DNA of 64,000 nt from Cymbomonas tetramitiformis (GCA_001247695.2 LGRX02003767.1:27893-91892), one strand, 5' to 3'; positions 35,043 through 47,030 are shown, counted from the first letter of the stretch. The notes: a model not told the origin generated them from the sequence alone. Translations and numbers: made by a program.

Positions 35043-36461
35043 CTACAACACGAAGCCGGTCTTTATCGCCTGCATCTGGACTAGCAGTTGCTCGTCAGTC
35101 CATCCCATAGAAGGCATCAACTCTTCTTCAATCTTTTCCACTTGGTTTCCCTCTTGGAAAATTTCTGGTATTCTAGACTCGGGGCTCTGGCAATACCGAG
35201 TGTTCTGGTTGCCTAACTTCTGAAATTGGGCCTTTCCCACCCACCACTCTGTGAATTCCTCCTTAGAGATCAATCCTGATTCGTCCACGTCGATTTCTTG
35301 CATCCACTTCTGCAGGTCGTCCGTGTTCGCCCCCAGCTCCTGCAGCACCACGCCTAGCTCTTCCTCATCCAGTTCTCCGCTGCCATCCGCATCCCATATC
35401 TGCCACATCTCGTCGACCCATCTCGCCTGCTTCTTAGCCTCCAGAAGATTCGACTGCTCCATTGTTTCTTTGGCTTGCTTGGCCTCCTCTTCGTCCCTGG
35501 ATTGTATCTTGTCTTGTGTTACCGCTTCATGCATGTGCTTTATCGCAGAGCCATCCGCGTCGGGGTAGGCCAGTTCGAGCAGGTCCTTGAAGGACATTTC
35601 GGCTCCGGGCACCTGGAACAAGTACTCTAGCTTTTGATGCGCTTCTTGAAGCTTCTTGCCTTTCAGAGCGTCGGTTCCGCAGCCAAAAAGCGCCATGGCG
35701 CCACAGGCTGAGCTCGTCTTGAACCGATGGCTCACGTAGCGCTCGAGCTCTGCGGCATCGATGGAGGCGGAGCGGTCGTAATCTACTTGTTGAAACGTGC
35801 TGTAAAGCTTGTTCAAAGATGCCATGGAGGCGAACCGCCGCAGGTGAGTCTTCTTGTCGATGTACCACACATGGTTGGAGGCCAGCACGGAGTTCTGCCT
35901 CAGCAGTTGCGAGTATTGTTTTTTCTTTTCGAGGGCTACACTGACTTGCTCACGACGCGACGGACCCGCGGCAGGGATAACCGACGGTAGAGAGATGCGG
36001 GGTTGCCGGGCACCCATTGGAATCCGGCCCGGACCCCGCAGGACGGGCTCCGGCTCGCGGGTGGCCATGGTTGAAGAAGCAGCGGCAACGCACCACGAGG
36101 AGCGACGTTTCCGTTCTAGCGACGTAGCTGTCGAGCTCTCACTGATGCGCCGCTGCTGGGAAGCATCGTCGCAATCTTCCTTTGACAGCTCGAAAGTAGA
36201 GTTTGGCGGAAATCCAACGTCTGCAGCACTCCACACTGGCTGTAGCTCGGGCGGCGATGCTCGATGCTTTGTGAACCTCGAAGGCACCAGCCGGGCCTCT
36301 CGGTTACCGTCGTGCGTGTACCCACTTCGCGCTACGCGTTTCTGGACCTGCGTGGCCGCCTCCGAGTGGGGGGAGGCGAAGCCAGACGGGCCCTGTCGAG
36401 CTCCCGAGCACCTCGAAACCCGCGGTTGAGGGCGACTATACTTGTTTTCTATATCCGTCAT
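35043..36461 (-). CDS. EF-hand calcium-binding protein, single exon, about 472 aa
   Basis: Start chosen at ATG 36461-36459 (MTDIENKYSRP). The frame is open 28 codons further up, to an upstream ATG with an ordinary, less protein-like leader. The N-terminal 200 residues are basic and disordered (Arg, Ser, Pro-rich). Three EF loops are visible, numbered from the upstream Met: 255-266 DYDRSASIDAAE, 385-396 DADGSGELDEEE and 419-430 DVDESGLISKEE. The last two form a canonical pair with Asp at positions 1 and 3 and Glu at 12. A partial loop (DADGSA) near 329 lacks the rest. Between the first loop and the pair lies a charged helix (EEEAKQAKE). No kinase or membrane segment is present, so it is a Ca2+ sensor or cytoskeletal Ca2+ protein; the partner is unknown. 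Confidence 0.85.
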   Translation of the reverse strand: MTDIENKYSRPQPRVSRCSGARQGPSGFASPHSEAATQVQKRVARSGYTHDGNREARLVPSRFTKHRASPPELQPVWSAADVGFPPNSTFELSKEDCDDASQQRRISESSTATSLERKRRSSWCVAAASSTMATREPEPVLRGPGRIPMGARQPRISLPSVIPAAGPSRREQVSVALEKKKQYSQLLRQNSVLASNHVWYIDKKTHLRRFASMASLNKLYSTFQQVDYDRSASIDAAELERYVSHRFKTSSACGAMALFGCGTDALKGKKLQEAHQKLEYLFQVPGAEMSFKDLLELAYPDADGSAIKHMHEAVTQDKIQSRDEEEAKQAKETMEQSNLLEAKKQARWVDEMWQIWDADGSGELDEEELGVVLQELGANTDDLQKWMQEIDVDESGLISKEEFTEWWVGKAQFQKLGNQNTRYCQSPESRIPEIFQEGNQVEKIEEELMPSMGWTDEQLLVQMQAIKTGFVL

Positions 36462-38595
36462 TGCGCGAGCCTGAAATTTTGCCTTTTTTCGGTTCAGGCT
36501 CCGAACTCGCAAACACAAAGAGTTCGCAAAAACGAAAAACTGCAAGCGTCACCGCTCGCTCACTGCTCCTCTTGAAGCTGGAGAAGGAAGCGTCAGCTAT
36601 GCACCGCGTGCTGTCTGGGTTTCGGGGGTAAGGGAGAATCGCCTGGGGACGGCACACGCAGGAAACCCCGTATATTAGGCGTTCGTCTGCATTGAGTGTC
36701 TCGAAGTTGGTATTGACTAACGTATGCAAACATGGCAGTGGCTTCAAGTGGTTTCAGTGACAGCCACGCGGAGTGGTTTCGGTGACAGCCATGCTGAGTG
36801 CATAATAGCCACAGCGTTATAAGAGAACAGCCATGACATAACACTCAAACGAGAAAGCGCTCCTCCTGCGCGGAACAGTACAAGGACTTGGGAACAGGGT
36901 TGAACTTGTTGCGATAACAAAATGCGACTCAGAGCATCAAGTAGTGTTGTTTCCCAGCGTACAGGAGGCACACGTATGTGTGCATTGAGTCTAACCACAC
37001 AATAATGGAACTAGACAAAAGTCAAAGTGTCCTCTGTCGGCGCAACTGCTTTGTGGAAAGCAGACTGAAAGGCGCTATGTGACACCACCGAACAGACGCT
37101 GGTGTAGCAGAAAAGTGCCAAAGGCGACAAACGCTCCCGCGGGTGCAGTAGGTGGGGCCGCACTGTAAAGTTTCACGTAAACAGCTTCAGAAAGCCGAAC
37201 CGCTTGAAGGGTCTTGAATTTCAGAGGCGGACCACGTCGCGCATTGCGCAACACAACCAGACCTAATGAGTGACAGCAACTCGCCAGCGTTTGTACCAAG
37301 GGCGAATCTTAGGCGAAACACGTAAACTCGTGTTTTGTGTACTGAAAGTCTATGAGAACTCGAAGTAGACAGCGGCTCTTGCCCCGTAATCCACTCCACA
37401 ATGTTGAACTTCGTTACATACTCCATAATGCGACTGGCATGTTCATTGTAATTGTTGATTCAGGTGGCGATATTGAACATGAAACTTCATTGCTCACTGG
37501 ACTGTTCAACTGAGAACTGTTCGTGTTGTTGAGTTCACGGAACACAGATACAGAACAGTGTCACGGATTTGATGCAAGATGCAGCTGCAGTTCAAAAGTA
37601 GGGAAGGGTGATCGTGTCACTGTGTCAATGTTGAATGTATAAACGCTCGTGACATTGCATATAAAAGAGGTGTGACAAAGTGCAGGTAGTCCAGGGGCAG
37701 GGGGTGCTCTGCGGAGCGGAGCTAAGTCAGATAACCTTATAATGATATCTACATGAATCTATATAAATGGTATCTTCAAGAATCTGTATGTACAGTCATC
37801 ATGTAACACGCACTCAGCTGACGCACCGAAGACCCTGTTCGTCGATTGCCTCCTGAAAAACTTTTATTATATATATTTTTGAGCATTTCTGTTCGTCGAT
37901 GCCACGATACGATAAGTCAAAATCAAAATGTCCAGCGCAGCGGTCCTGTCGAGAACTCGTTCGTCGTTGACGTTAACTTCTTTATAGATCGACCGATATA
38001 AAACGGTGAAGTCGCCGGCGCAAAATAGACGTATTTTGGAAAAAACTTGCCCACTTCCTCTATGTCGTATGTGGGATTTTTTCAATCAAGTGGTTAGTCC
38101 CCCCGCCACTTGCTTTTCAGGCCCAAGTTGGTAGTCCCCCCACACCTGAATTTTTGGCATGAAATTTTGCGAAATCGGCCGAAGTTTTTTGCGATTTTCT
38201 GAAGGTTTGCTTTATTCACGACGAGATTCGTCGAACACGTGACCTAAAGTTCATTTCGCATTTCCTTATGACGGGACAGATATGCATTGCTTTGTTTCTA
38301 CCCAAATACCTTCATCAATCCGTGTGGTGGAATTGACCTGCAATTCTTAGTGCAAGCCAGTCCAGGCGAGCTGTGTCTAATACACCCCTGGCACTGTTGT
38401 TTCTGGAATAAATTAAATCGGATGTGCTATTATTACATATAAATGACAATGACAATATACATCGCTAATTACTCGGAGTTGTCCCATACCTCCATTTTCT
38501 CCTTTGATGTTGGGCACCATACTCGTTATGAAGCTGCTCACGTGTTTGTTAGTACAGGTGAGTGCGTCGTCCCACATATGGCATGGAGTAAACTC
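36462..38595. other. Intergenic, nothing recognised
   Basis: Possible promoter of the EF-hand gene just above 36461. Repeated short phrases (GAGTGGTTTC.GTGACAGCCA near 36765-36795). A GGTTAGTCCCCCC / TGGTAGTCCCCCC pair near 38092-38142 resembles sequence near 63000, so a shared degraded repeat is possible. Confidence 0.5.
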
Positions 38596-39688
38596 CAAGG
38601 AGTAGTATCGATATTCAATATTTTCGATAGTATCGATTAATCGAAATATTGTTATTTATTGATAGGAAATTCATAGATATCGAAATATCGAATATTGGTT
38701 GATCTCGGCGACCAGTTATTTGGTATTGATCGATGCATGCGCACGAAGCCCCGCAAACTATCGATATTGATCGATGACACTCGAACACCTATTGAAATCG
38801 ATCAATGAACTCCGAGCACAAACATATTATTGGTTATCAATACGTCATCGATTAATCGATCTTCGACCAAGCACGTACTGCACCATCATTGGCAGGTTGG
38901 CACCAACGCCGCTTTCTCGCTCTTTTTCGAAGCTGCGACGAATTGCTCCTCCAAAGAAAGCAAAGGTGGCTGGCAAGGTTTGTGTAACCTCATTCCTAGC
39001 GGATTCGGATGATGATGAGGAGGCTGAAGCTCAGGTTGCCACGGTAGAGCCCGTTATTCAGAGTAAGGATGATGAGCTTGCGTTGTACCTTGAGCTCCCA
39101 GATGTACCTCTAGCTAGGTGTGGATGTGTTGCAGTGGTATAGGGAGAAGAGTTCAGACTTTCCCTCTGTAGCAAAGATGCCACGCCGGTTCTTGGCTGTA
39201 CCAGCGAGCACAGCAGGTGTAGAACGTGCATTCTCTAAAGTCACTAGGATGCACTCAGACTTGCGCAAGAATCTGTCTGAGGGCACTATTGAGCATTCGC
39301 TTATGGCATGCATTAGTATTGTTGAGTTGTAAGTAAGCTTGCTACCTTTGCCAAATGTAGTTGCAAGTGTCGAAGTGTGCGTATATGCAATACACACACA
39401 TATTTGTTGCAGTGGCGCTACCTATCGATATGTCATATTGAATATTGATAGATCGATAGTTAGCATATATTACTTATTTATTGATGAGAACTGTTAAACT
39501 ATCGTTATCGATTGATAAGGGCACGAGGTTGTGTGTATGTATTGTTATTGATTGATCTCGGGTAAACAACTATTGGTATTGATCAATATGAGACAATATG
39601 AGAATGCACCTATTGTTATTGATCAACGATAAAAGTTGATTTATCGAAAACTATCAATATAGCAAAAACATTTCGATACTACTCCCTG
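38596..39688 (+). mobile_element. Defective hAT transposon, 1,093 bp, with intact ends
   Basis: Exact 8-bp target duplication GTAAACTC at 38588-38595 and 39689-39696. Terminal inverted repeats: left CAAGGAGTAGTATCGA, right (reverse complement) CAGGGAGTAGTATCGA. The CA(A/G)GG start and 8-bp duplication are diagnostic of the hAT superfamily. Both subterminal zones (38600-38870 and 39420-39680) are packed with ATCGATATTGATCGAT-type motifs, and the centre encodes a broken hAT C-terminus. Compared with full hAT transposases most of the catalytic region is missing, so this copy is non-autonomous. Confidence 0.95.
38887..39332 (+). pseudogene. hAT transposase remnant with C-terminal dimerisation domain
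   Basis: The first frame (open 38774-39142) contains IIGRLAPTP, resembling IIGKLGATM of the fragment at 11.9 kb, then an acidic Asp/Glu stretch and LELPDVPL. After a one-base frame change near 39115, the second frame (39120-39332) reads DVLQWYREKSSDFP, ARRFLAVPAS-like and GVERAFSKVTRMHSDLRKNL, a clear hAT dimerisation domain, ending in a stop. The frameshift and the internal deletion make it non-functional. Confidence 0.85.
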
Positions 39689-39699
39689 GTAAACTCAAG

Positions 39700-40437
39700 C
39701 ACCATGCCGCAGGACACATATATCGATGGTGATTTCCGCTGGAATTTATTACAGAATAATAATGATTAGGTGAAACACGCACCCGGCAGTGATACTGGTT
39801 CCTTACTATAAGAGGAAATTAGTCATGTCCCGTGCATAAGGACGCACACCTCAACATCCCGATTCTTGTCAACTGCAACGAATCTTTGTGAATCACGAGT
39901 GCTGCGCAGTGCTTGCAAGATATTAAGTAGCGTGTTCTGCATCCGGGAACTCGAACACCAACTGCTGCACGATATCTCCACCTTTGCCCCGGCGTCTCTT
40001 TGCAGAAATAATCCCTGCAGCCAAGCCAGAACGTGACAACCCCCACGCTTCATACTTGATGAATGCATCCCCACAGTTCAAAGTGGCATAGACAATAATA
40101 CAATGAACCACATTCGCCCGCCCAAATGGCAAGAAATCAGCTTATTTGTGCCGATTGCCAACCACAAGCTGCTGGTGGCGCACCGATTTACATGGGCAAA
40201 CGTTTACCTTGCGCTTGCAGCTCCGCACTTGCTTGCACGAAGCGTGCTTGCAGTTCCTCGTGATGCGCGCGGGTCATCCCATTTCCTGTCGCAGGGCTCT
40301 CTCCGTCAAGCTCATGGCCGTTATGAATATCTGTCACGAGGCCGGCGCTGTGGGTTGGCTGCTCATAATCAATGGAAATCAAATTTGTGAACATCCATTT
40401 GCCATAGTACCCACTGAGTTTCCATTCTTATGAATTT
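39700..40437. other. Intergenic, nothing recognised
   Basis: Short open frames on both strands, none with a domain or splice partner. Confidence 0.5.
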
Positions 40438-40563
40438 AAGGAGGGACAAGTCTCGGCGGTGACACAGCCTGGACCCTTCTGGCTACGGAGGGACAAGTCT
40501 CGGCGGTGACACAGCCTGGACCCTTCTGGCTACGGAGGGACAAGTCTCGGCGGTGACACAGCA
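40438..40563 (+). repeat. 47-bp tandem repeat, about 2.6 copies
   Basis: Unit GGAGGGACAAGTCTCGGCGG followed by TGACACAGCCTGGACCCTTCTGGCTAC; the copies are identical over the full unit, which implies recent duplication. Confidence 0.9.
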
Positions 40564-41419
40564 AGCGCTAGTGTGTGAAACTGCTGTCCCCAGGTTTGCA
40601 CATCAGTCCTACTGAGCGGTATCCCTCCGAAGGCCTTCCGTGGTAAGCATGGCCTCGCACTGCCACCACTGCTGTGTGCTCACTATTGTAATCCCGGCAG
40701 CCGACCCCCTTTCGAGTCCCCGGCAGTCCTTCTAGGTTGAGGGAGAGGAGCGAATGGCGCCCCATCCCGCAAGCTGGGAATGGGAATCGTGCCTTCACAG
40801 TATCCAGAGACTCAGTGTAGCTCAGACCCTAGTGGCTAATTGACTGGCTATGATCAGGTCTCTGCACTGGAGAAAGTTTGACTCCTCCGAATGTGACCAA
40901 CTCCATGTGCCATGACTAGCCTGGCCAGTAGGGTGTCACTCCTGCAGTTGTGCAGCCCGCCTCCCGCAGGGTGGGGACCAGCAAGTCGACCAGCCACAGT
41001 GCTTTACCCACTTGTCCTTCCCATGTACAGAGAGACTACTCCTTCACATAAGTGGCCATGCCAGCGCGTGCGGCACTGGAGAGCCGTGCTGCCAGCTCAG
41101 AGGCGAGGCTGCCCGCAAATGATTGTTCTCAGGGCTTGCCGGAGGCACGCGCAGTCAAGCCGCCAATCCTCGGTCTGGGTCTCGTGGCCAATCCTCGGTC
41201 TGGGTCTCGTGAAAGTCCGGCAGGCATTGGCCTTACTTCACTCTCGCCAGCAACTCGATGACGCGGACAGCAACCAACGCCGTGACACCCGCAACATCGC
41301 CTGGAGCTTTCAGGATGACAAGTGGCTGAGCACGGCGAGAGCTGCCTGGCTGCCGCGCTAGAGCTCAACCAACCATCACTTGAGCAGCCTGAGAGAAGCC
41401 TGTGCGGTCATGTTTTCCC
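40564..41419. other. GC-rich spacer, no gene recognised
   Basis: Contains a short direct duplication (CCAATCCTCGGTCTGGGTCTCGTG twice, near 41163-41212, given here in part). Open frames are unsupported. Confidence 0.5.
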
Positions 41420-41925
41420 CCTATGACACAAGGTGGGTGACCTGCGCGCTCATGTATTCTGGTTAAATTGGAGCCTGCGGAATTTTAGAGGTTTCTGTGC
41501 CGGTAGATCGATCGGGGTTTCCTGAGTCGTTAGATCAAATCAGCAGCTGAGTTTGATCTGACGCCAAAAGTACTTAGGAGTTCCGACAACGATGTGACAC
41601 AAGGTGGGCGACCTGCGCGGTCCTGTATTCCCCCTCTGACACAAGGTGGGTGACCTGCGCGGTCCTGTATCCCCCCTCTGACACAAGCTGGGTGACGTGC
41701 GCGGTCCTGTATTCCCCCTCTGACACAAGCTGGGTGACCTGCGCGGTCCTGTATTCCCCCTCTGACACAAGGTGGGTGACCTGCACGGTCATGCATTTCC
41801 CCTCTGACACAAGGTGGGTGACGTGCGCGGTACTGTATTCCCCATCTGACACAAGGTGGGTGACGTGCGCGGTCCTGTATTCCCCCTCTGACACAAGGTG
41901 GGTGACCTGCATTCGCATCGCATCG
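41420..41925 (+). repeat. 43-bp tandem repeat, about nine copies
   Basis: Unit TGACACAAGGTGGGTGACCT followed by GCGCGGTCCTGTATTCCCCCTC. Near-exact copies run from about 41590 to 41925, with an outlying diverged copy near 41427. Confidence 0.9.
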
Positions 41926-41979
41926 AATTGTCGGGCCAGAAGCCTCTTTGCCTCGAGCTTGGGTTGGAGATAGACTCCC

Positions 41980-42735
41980 TGAAGCGCACTCCCATGAAGC
42001 GCACTCCCCTGAAGCGCATTCCCATGAAGCGCACTCCCATGAAGCGCACTCCCCTGAAGGCGCACTCCCCCTGAGCGCCTCCTGAGCCGCCTCCCATGAA
42101 GCGCACTCCCTGAGCGCAATCCCATGAGCGCACTCCTGGCGCACTCCCATGAAGCGCACTCCCCTGAAGCGCACTCCCATAGACGCACTCCCGGTGAGGC
42201 ACTCCCATGAGCGCACTCCCCTGAAGCGCACTCCCCTGAGCGCACTCCCCTGAAGCGCACTCCCCTGAGCGCACTCCCGTGAAGCGCACTCCCATGAAGC
42301 GCACTCCCCTGGAGCGCACTCCCATAGACGCACTCCCATGAGCGCACTCCCATTAAGCGCACTCCCCCATGAAGCGCACTCCCTGAAGGCGCACTCCCAT
42401 GAAGCGCACTCCCATGGGCGCACTCACGGCGCACTCCCCTGAGCGCCTCCCATGAGCGCACTCCCCTGAGCGCACTCCATGAGCGCACTCCCATGAAGCG
42501 CCTCCCATGACGCCTCCGCTGGCTTGCCTCCCTGAGCGCAATCCTGAAGCGCACTCCCCTGAGCGCACTCCCATGAAGCGCACTCCCATGGCGCACTCCG
42601 CTGAAGCGCCTCCCATGACGCCTCCCCTGAAGCGCACTCCCATGAAGCGCACTCCCATGAAGCGCACTCCCATGAAGCGCACTCCCATGAAGCGCACTCC
42701 CATGAAGCGCACTCCCCTGAAGCGCACTCCCCTGA
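41980..42735 (-). repeat. 15-bp tandem repeat, about 45 copies, open in all minus-strand frames
   Basis: Minus-strand unit ATGGGAGTGCGCTTC with variants of 13-17 bp. All three minus frames are long and open because the unit has no stop, so the open frames themselves are not evidence of a gene. Translations are five-residue repeats (SALHG or VRFMG). It is uninterrupted near 42630-42735 and more degenerate toward 42000-42500. Confidence 0.9.
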
Positions 42736-44841
42736 GCCTGGGTGTTGTGCGGAGTTTTGGGTCCAACTGATCCAGGGACTCGCAACACTCCAACAACTAC
42801 ACAGCTGTTTTATCTGACCCGCACTGTGCGCCGATTTGTCACCGGAGAGGAGGGCTCCGGGCGGCCCCGGGCAGGCTTCCGGGAGATGAAGCCCGCGCCC
42901 AGCTGCAGAGCGTCACTGCAGTACCTTGCTGTGAAGCTGAAGGCTCGCCGCTGACGCCGGCGTCACTGCTTGACCGAGCTCGCTTCCTCGTGGATGCCAG
43001 GCTGGCTGCCGTGGCCGCGGCTGCGCTGCTCACAAGGCCTTCGTGGCACTTCACAAAGTCCTGCATGCGCCTCCCACCAACACTTAGGGCAATTCCCATT
43101 TGCAAATGCGGCACTTCTTCTCGCCGAAGCTCTTCCGAGTTTAGAGCTTGCGAGCCTCAAAGTGCTGCAAGAGGCCTCTTACCTTAAACCACTCATTTAC
43201 GACGATGTTCTCGCCATGCCCATCCAGCAGGACATATGCCAAACTGGTGTCCGGCAATTGCGCGTGCGCCGCCTTGCCCTCTGGGCAGCACTTGCACTTC
43301 AACGCTCTCTGCATCCGTTCAGTCCGGGGACTCCGCGGCCGTCAGTGCCCTCCAACCTTGAGGAATCAGCTAATTGCTGCCACCACGAGCTGCATTGTCA
43401 TCAACATCTAGCCCCTTGTCCCTGGGCGGGGGCCGAGGTGGGGCGTGCCTGAGGGTGCCGGAGGGAGTCCATCTGGCTCATGCGTGGAGAAGGTCTCAAG
43501 GAGCTGAGCAAAAGGTCCACGTCACTGAAGCAGACCACCTGCAGTATCCCAAGCTCCACCGGGCGATGCTCTTGCGCAGCTGCCTCACCCTTGCCATGCA
43601 GGAGGCGGATTCCTAGAGCCCGCATCTTGGGGCGCCCAGCACTGCGGAATGTGTGCACGGACGGAAGTAGTGCGGAAATCAGCACTACTTTTGATTTTCG
43701 CCCTTTCCACCTCATGCATTAGAGTCAAAAGATCTCGTCCGTCGATCACCATCTCAGTGCAGCTACTTTGCCAATTTACATCGCTCCCTTTGTACACCCC
43801 CATGCCCACAGGTGGGGGGTGGCACCTCGTGCCCGGGCAAGGCCTCAGCAGGGCTTGACAACCATGTGCAGAAGAGATTTCGGATGACGTTCCCAACCCC
43901 AGAGCTTCCGTGCTGCTCGGCTTGTTCAGCGGTTCCTTTTGGGCTGACTGCACCGGACCTCCTCCATCACCCCTTCGAGCACTCATCGCCACGCGGTGCT
44001 GCGGTGACGTGCCACGTGCATCCCCGGGGTGCTTGCGCCACACTGCTGCGCATGTCACACTGCCAAGGGGCCCTGCTTGCCTAGTCGGCCTTGCACCTCC
44101 TCCAGGGAGCACTCAGACATCGCAGGTGACGCAGGGGTGCTTTGGAGGATGCCGAGTGGACGGCCCTCGTGCTGCGGCGGAATCAGCCTCAGGTCAACAT
44201 TTCTCGAGGCCCTCTGCGAGGGGGGTGATGTCCTTTCGGTGGGGGACATCTCCCGCTTCATCCAACCCTCCAAGTCGCCGCGGTCATTCAGCATTTCAGT
44301 TTTGACGGTAGCCACAGGATATGAGGGGGCGGTGGGATATACCTGCAACGATGGACTCTGATTGGACGGCGGCCAGCACAGAGCGCCGCTTCATCTTTGC
44401 ACTGCATCCCTTCGCAGCTTTTGCCGCCGCTACTGCCGCTGCCGCCTGCCGGCACTCATGCACGCCCACACACTCATTTGGCAGGTGGCAGCTGGCGGGC
44501 AAATTTCTGGACGACGTGGAGCCACTGAAATTCTGTCAGATGCAAGCACTTTGCACGCCACACAATCCTGCCGAACTTCGGAGTTTCCTTGAGGAGTGCA
44601 CCGCGGGTTGTGCTCCCAGGCCACGGCCCGCACTTGCGGCCCCACTGGACTTCCCGCATGCTTCGTGACTTACAGATCAGAGTCTCTTGGAATCGGCTGA
44701 CTTGGCGCGCTCTGTGTCCTCGCATCGGCGCCACAGGAGTCCCCACAGACATGTACACTCCAGCTGTGTTCCGCGTCAGGGCCCACTGCACTTTGAGTTG
44801 CTTCTTTCACAGCTTTGCTACGGGGCGCACGGCAGGACCCG
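42736..44841. other. GC-rich region with unassigned exon-like frames
   Basis: Open frames occur on both strands. On + the segments at 43080-43330 (Leu/Ala-rich) and 44480-44668 (FLDDVEPLKFC, AELRSFLEECTAGC, then a stop) look protein-like but have no recognised family. On - this region could hold the C-terminal exons of ORC3, which I could not identify. Confidence 0.35.
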
Positions 44842-47030
44842 TCATAGTGTGCCAAGTCGTAGAGACCAAGGGTCGAAATGGGAGGAATCGGAGCTAGTGG
44901 TGGGCCTCGTGGCGCGGCCTTCTAGCCTGCAGTCGCAGCAGGGCAGTGTCACCTGCTTGCTTGTAGTGTCCAACCCGGGGCTTGCCGCTGTGCTTGTGTG
45001 CAGCCCAGCAGAGCCCAGGCTGTCCCTACGGCCAGCACTCAGCGGCAAGCTCCGACGGCCGGATGGTGTTGCTGGCCGAGGCTCTCGTGCTGCGTGGTCA
45101 TCCGCCTTTGCTGCTGCGAGCTCTTTGGCCTCCATCAGCCTTTTGCGAATGGCCTGCACTGCGATCAGCAACTCGGGTATAGCACAGGCATTCTTCGCCA
45201 GCGCCATCTCCGCCGACTCCCGCTGATCCTCCGCTCGCCCGGGCTCTGGCCGAGGCGCTGCAGTCGCCACACCAGCCATCCGTGCGCTGCCCAGACTTGC
45301 TACACCACCACCCGGCAGAGCTTCTGGGGTTACCACGTTACGTCTATGCACGCTGTAAGGACTTGCCAGGTCACCACCTCGCCTAATTCTAGGACTTGCC
45401 ACGTCATTCCTCGGTGCTGACATCGGAGCCGTGGCACCGCTCTTCGTTGATATCGGAGTTGCCACGTCATCCCTCCGTCCTGGCACCGGAGCCGTGGCAC
45501 CGCTCCTCATTGATATCGGAGTTGCCACGTCATCCCTCCGTCCTGGCACCGGAGCCGTGGCACCGCTCCTCGTTGATATCGGAGTTGCCACGTCATCCCT
45601 CCGTCCTGGCATCGGAGCCGTGGCACCGCTCCTCGTTGATATCGGAGTTGCCACGTCATCCCTCAATCCTGGCACCGGATTGGTCATGGCACCCCTCCGC
45701 GTAGATATTGGACTAGTCACATAATTCCTCGGTGCTGCCACAGGAGTGGCATGGCTCCTCATAAGTAATGGAGTTGTCACGTCATCCCTCCGTCCTGGCA
45801 TCGGAGCCGTGGCACCGCTCCGCGTTGATATCGGAGTGGCCACGTCATCCCTCCGTCCTGGCATCGGAGCCGTGGCACCGCTCCGCGTTGATATCGGAGT
45901 GGCCACGTCATCCCTCCGTCCTGGCACCGGAGCCGTGGCACCGCTCCTCGTTGATATCGGAGTTGCCACGCCATCCCTCCGTCCTGGCACCGGAGCCGTG
46001 GCACCGCTCCTCGTTGATATCGGAGTTGCCACATCATCCCTCCGTCCTGGCACCGGAGCCGTGGCACCGCTCCTCGTTGATATCGGAGTTCCCACATCAT
46101 CCCTCCTGCTACCCGGACCTGCGATGCCACCGCGTGTCTTCTTTCCTGTGGTTGCCACGTCATCGCTCCATGCAGATGCCGGAGCCGGCATGCCGCCCGT
46201 CTGCGCGTGCCCCGGGCTCGCCAGGCCGCCCCTCTGCGCGTGCCCCGGGCTCGCCAGGCCGCCCCTCTGCGCGTGCCCCGGGCTCGCCAGGCCGCCCCTC
46301 TGCGCGGTCGCCGGCCGGCGCTGCCTCGCCAGGCCGCCCGTCTGCGCGTGCCCCGGGCTCGCCAGCCGCCCTCTGCGCCTCTGCGCGCGGCCGCGGGCCC
46401 CGCCAGGCCGCCCCTCTGCGCGTGCCCCCGGGCTCGCCAGGCCGCCTGTCTGCGCGTGCCCTGGGCTCGCCAGGCCGACCTCTGCGCGCAGGCCGGCTCG
46501 CCAGGCCGCCCGTCTGCGCGTGCCGGGCTCGCCAGGCCGCCTGCCCGCGCGTGCCCCGGGCTCAGGCCGCCCGTCTCACGTGCCGCGGGCTCGCCAGGCC
46601 GCCCGTCTGCGCGTGCCCCGGGCTCGCCAGGCCGCCTGTCTGCGCGTGCCCCGGGCTCGCCAGGCCGCCTGTCTGCGCGTGCCCCGGGCTCGCCAGGCCG
46701 CCTGTCTGCGCGAGCCTCGGAGAAGTGACATTGTGGCGGGGGGGTGTTGGAGCTGCACATGAACATGTCGGTACGGAGGTTGGGGTTGCCACTTTCGATG
46801 TCCACACAGATGGCGCACTCATCGACGCACCCCGCGGCGTGTCACAGACCTCTGCCGTGGCAGCATCTCCAAGAGCAATACGCTCCCACTCTTCGAGAAG
46901 GGCCTCGAGAGGCGGGCCAGAGAGGCCCTCCGCGGCATCCGCCAAGTCCCTGATGAAATCCTCACCGTCCGCTTCCTGTTCGTTGTTGCCGGGACGCTCC
47001 CTAGCCAAGTCCCTAGCCCCCCCTCCATGA
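44842..47030 (-). CDS. Low-complexity coding-like stretch, possibly the C-terminal part of ORC3
   Basis: The minus frame starts with an acidic helical segment (EDFIRDLADAAEG, EALLEEWERIALGD, about 46830-47000) that follows the ORC3 exon at 47337-47597. It then enters the 33-bp and 63-bp repeats, and ends after 46191-44842 with a non-repetitive part (AELLIAVQAIRKRL-like helix) and a stop. The acidic segment could be ORC3, but no splice site of the required phase 2 is convincing. The frame through the middle of the 33-bp array is interrupted. The repeats may therefore be an exon, an intron or a separate gene. Confidence 0.3.
45405..46110 (-). repeat. 63-bp tandem repeat, about eleven copies (21-residue in-frame repeat)
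   Basis: Minus-strand translation repeats RRDDVATPISTRSGATAPVPG. The period is an exact multiple of three and most copies keep frame. Both strands are open across it. A few diverged copies occur near 45690-45770. Confidence 0.9.
46200..46725 (-). repeat. 33-bp tandem repeat, about fifteen copies (11-residue in-frame repeat)
   Basis: Plus-strand unit CTGCGCGTGCCCCGGGCTCG followed by CCAGGCCGCCCGT. Minus-strand translation repeats SPGHAQTGGLA. Best preserved at 46200-46290 and 46590-46725; the middle has indels that shift frame. Confidence 0.9.

Noticed and set aside
41574..42788. 404-codon minus-strand ORF and its sister frames
   Set aside because: All three frames stay open only because 15-bp and 43-bp repeats lack stops. 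Listed as repeats, not genes.
42970..44668. Plus-strand exon-like frames (LLAEALPSLELASLK; FLDDVEPLKFC)
   Set aside because: They look protein-like but no donor/acceptor series joins them and no family is recognised. Mentioned only as an unassigned region.
45746..47030. 420- and 338-codon plus-strand ORFs
   Set aside because: Antisense reading of the 63-bp and 33-bp repeats; GC-rich repeats are open on both strands.
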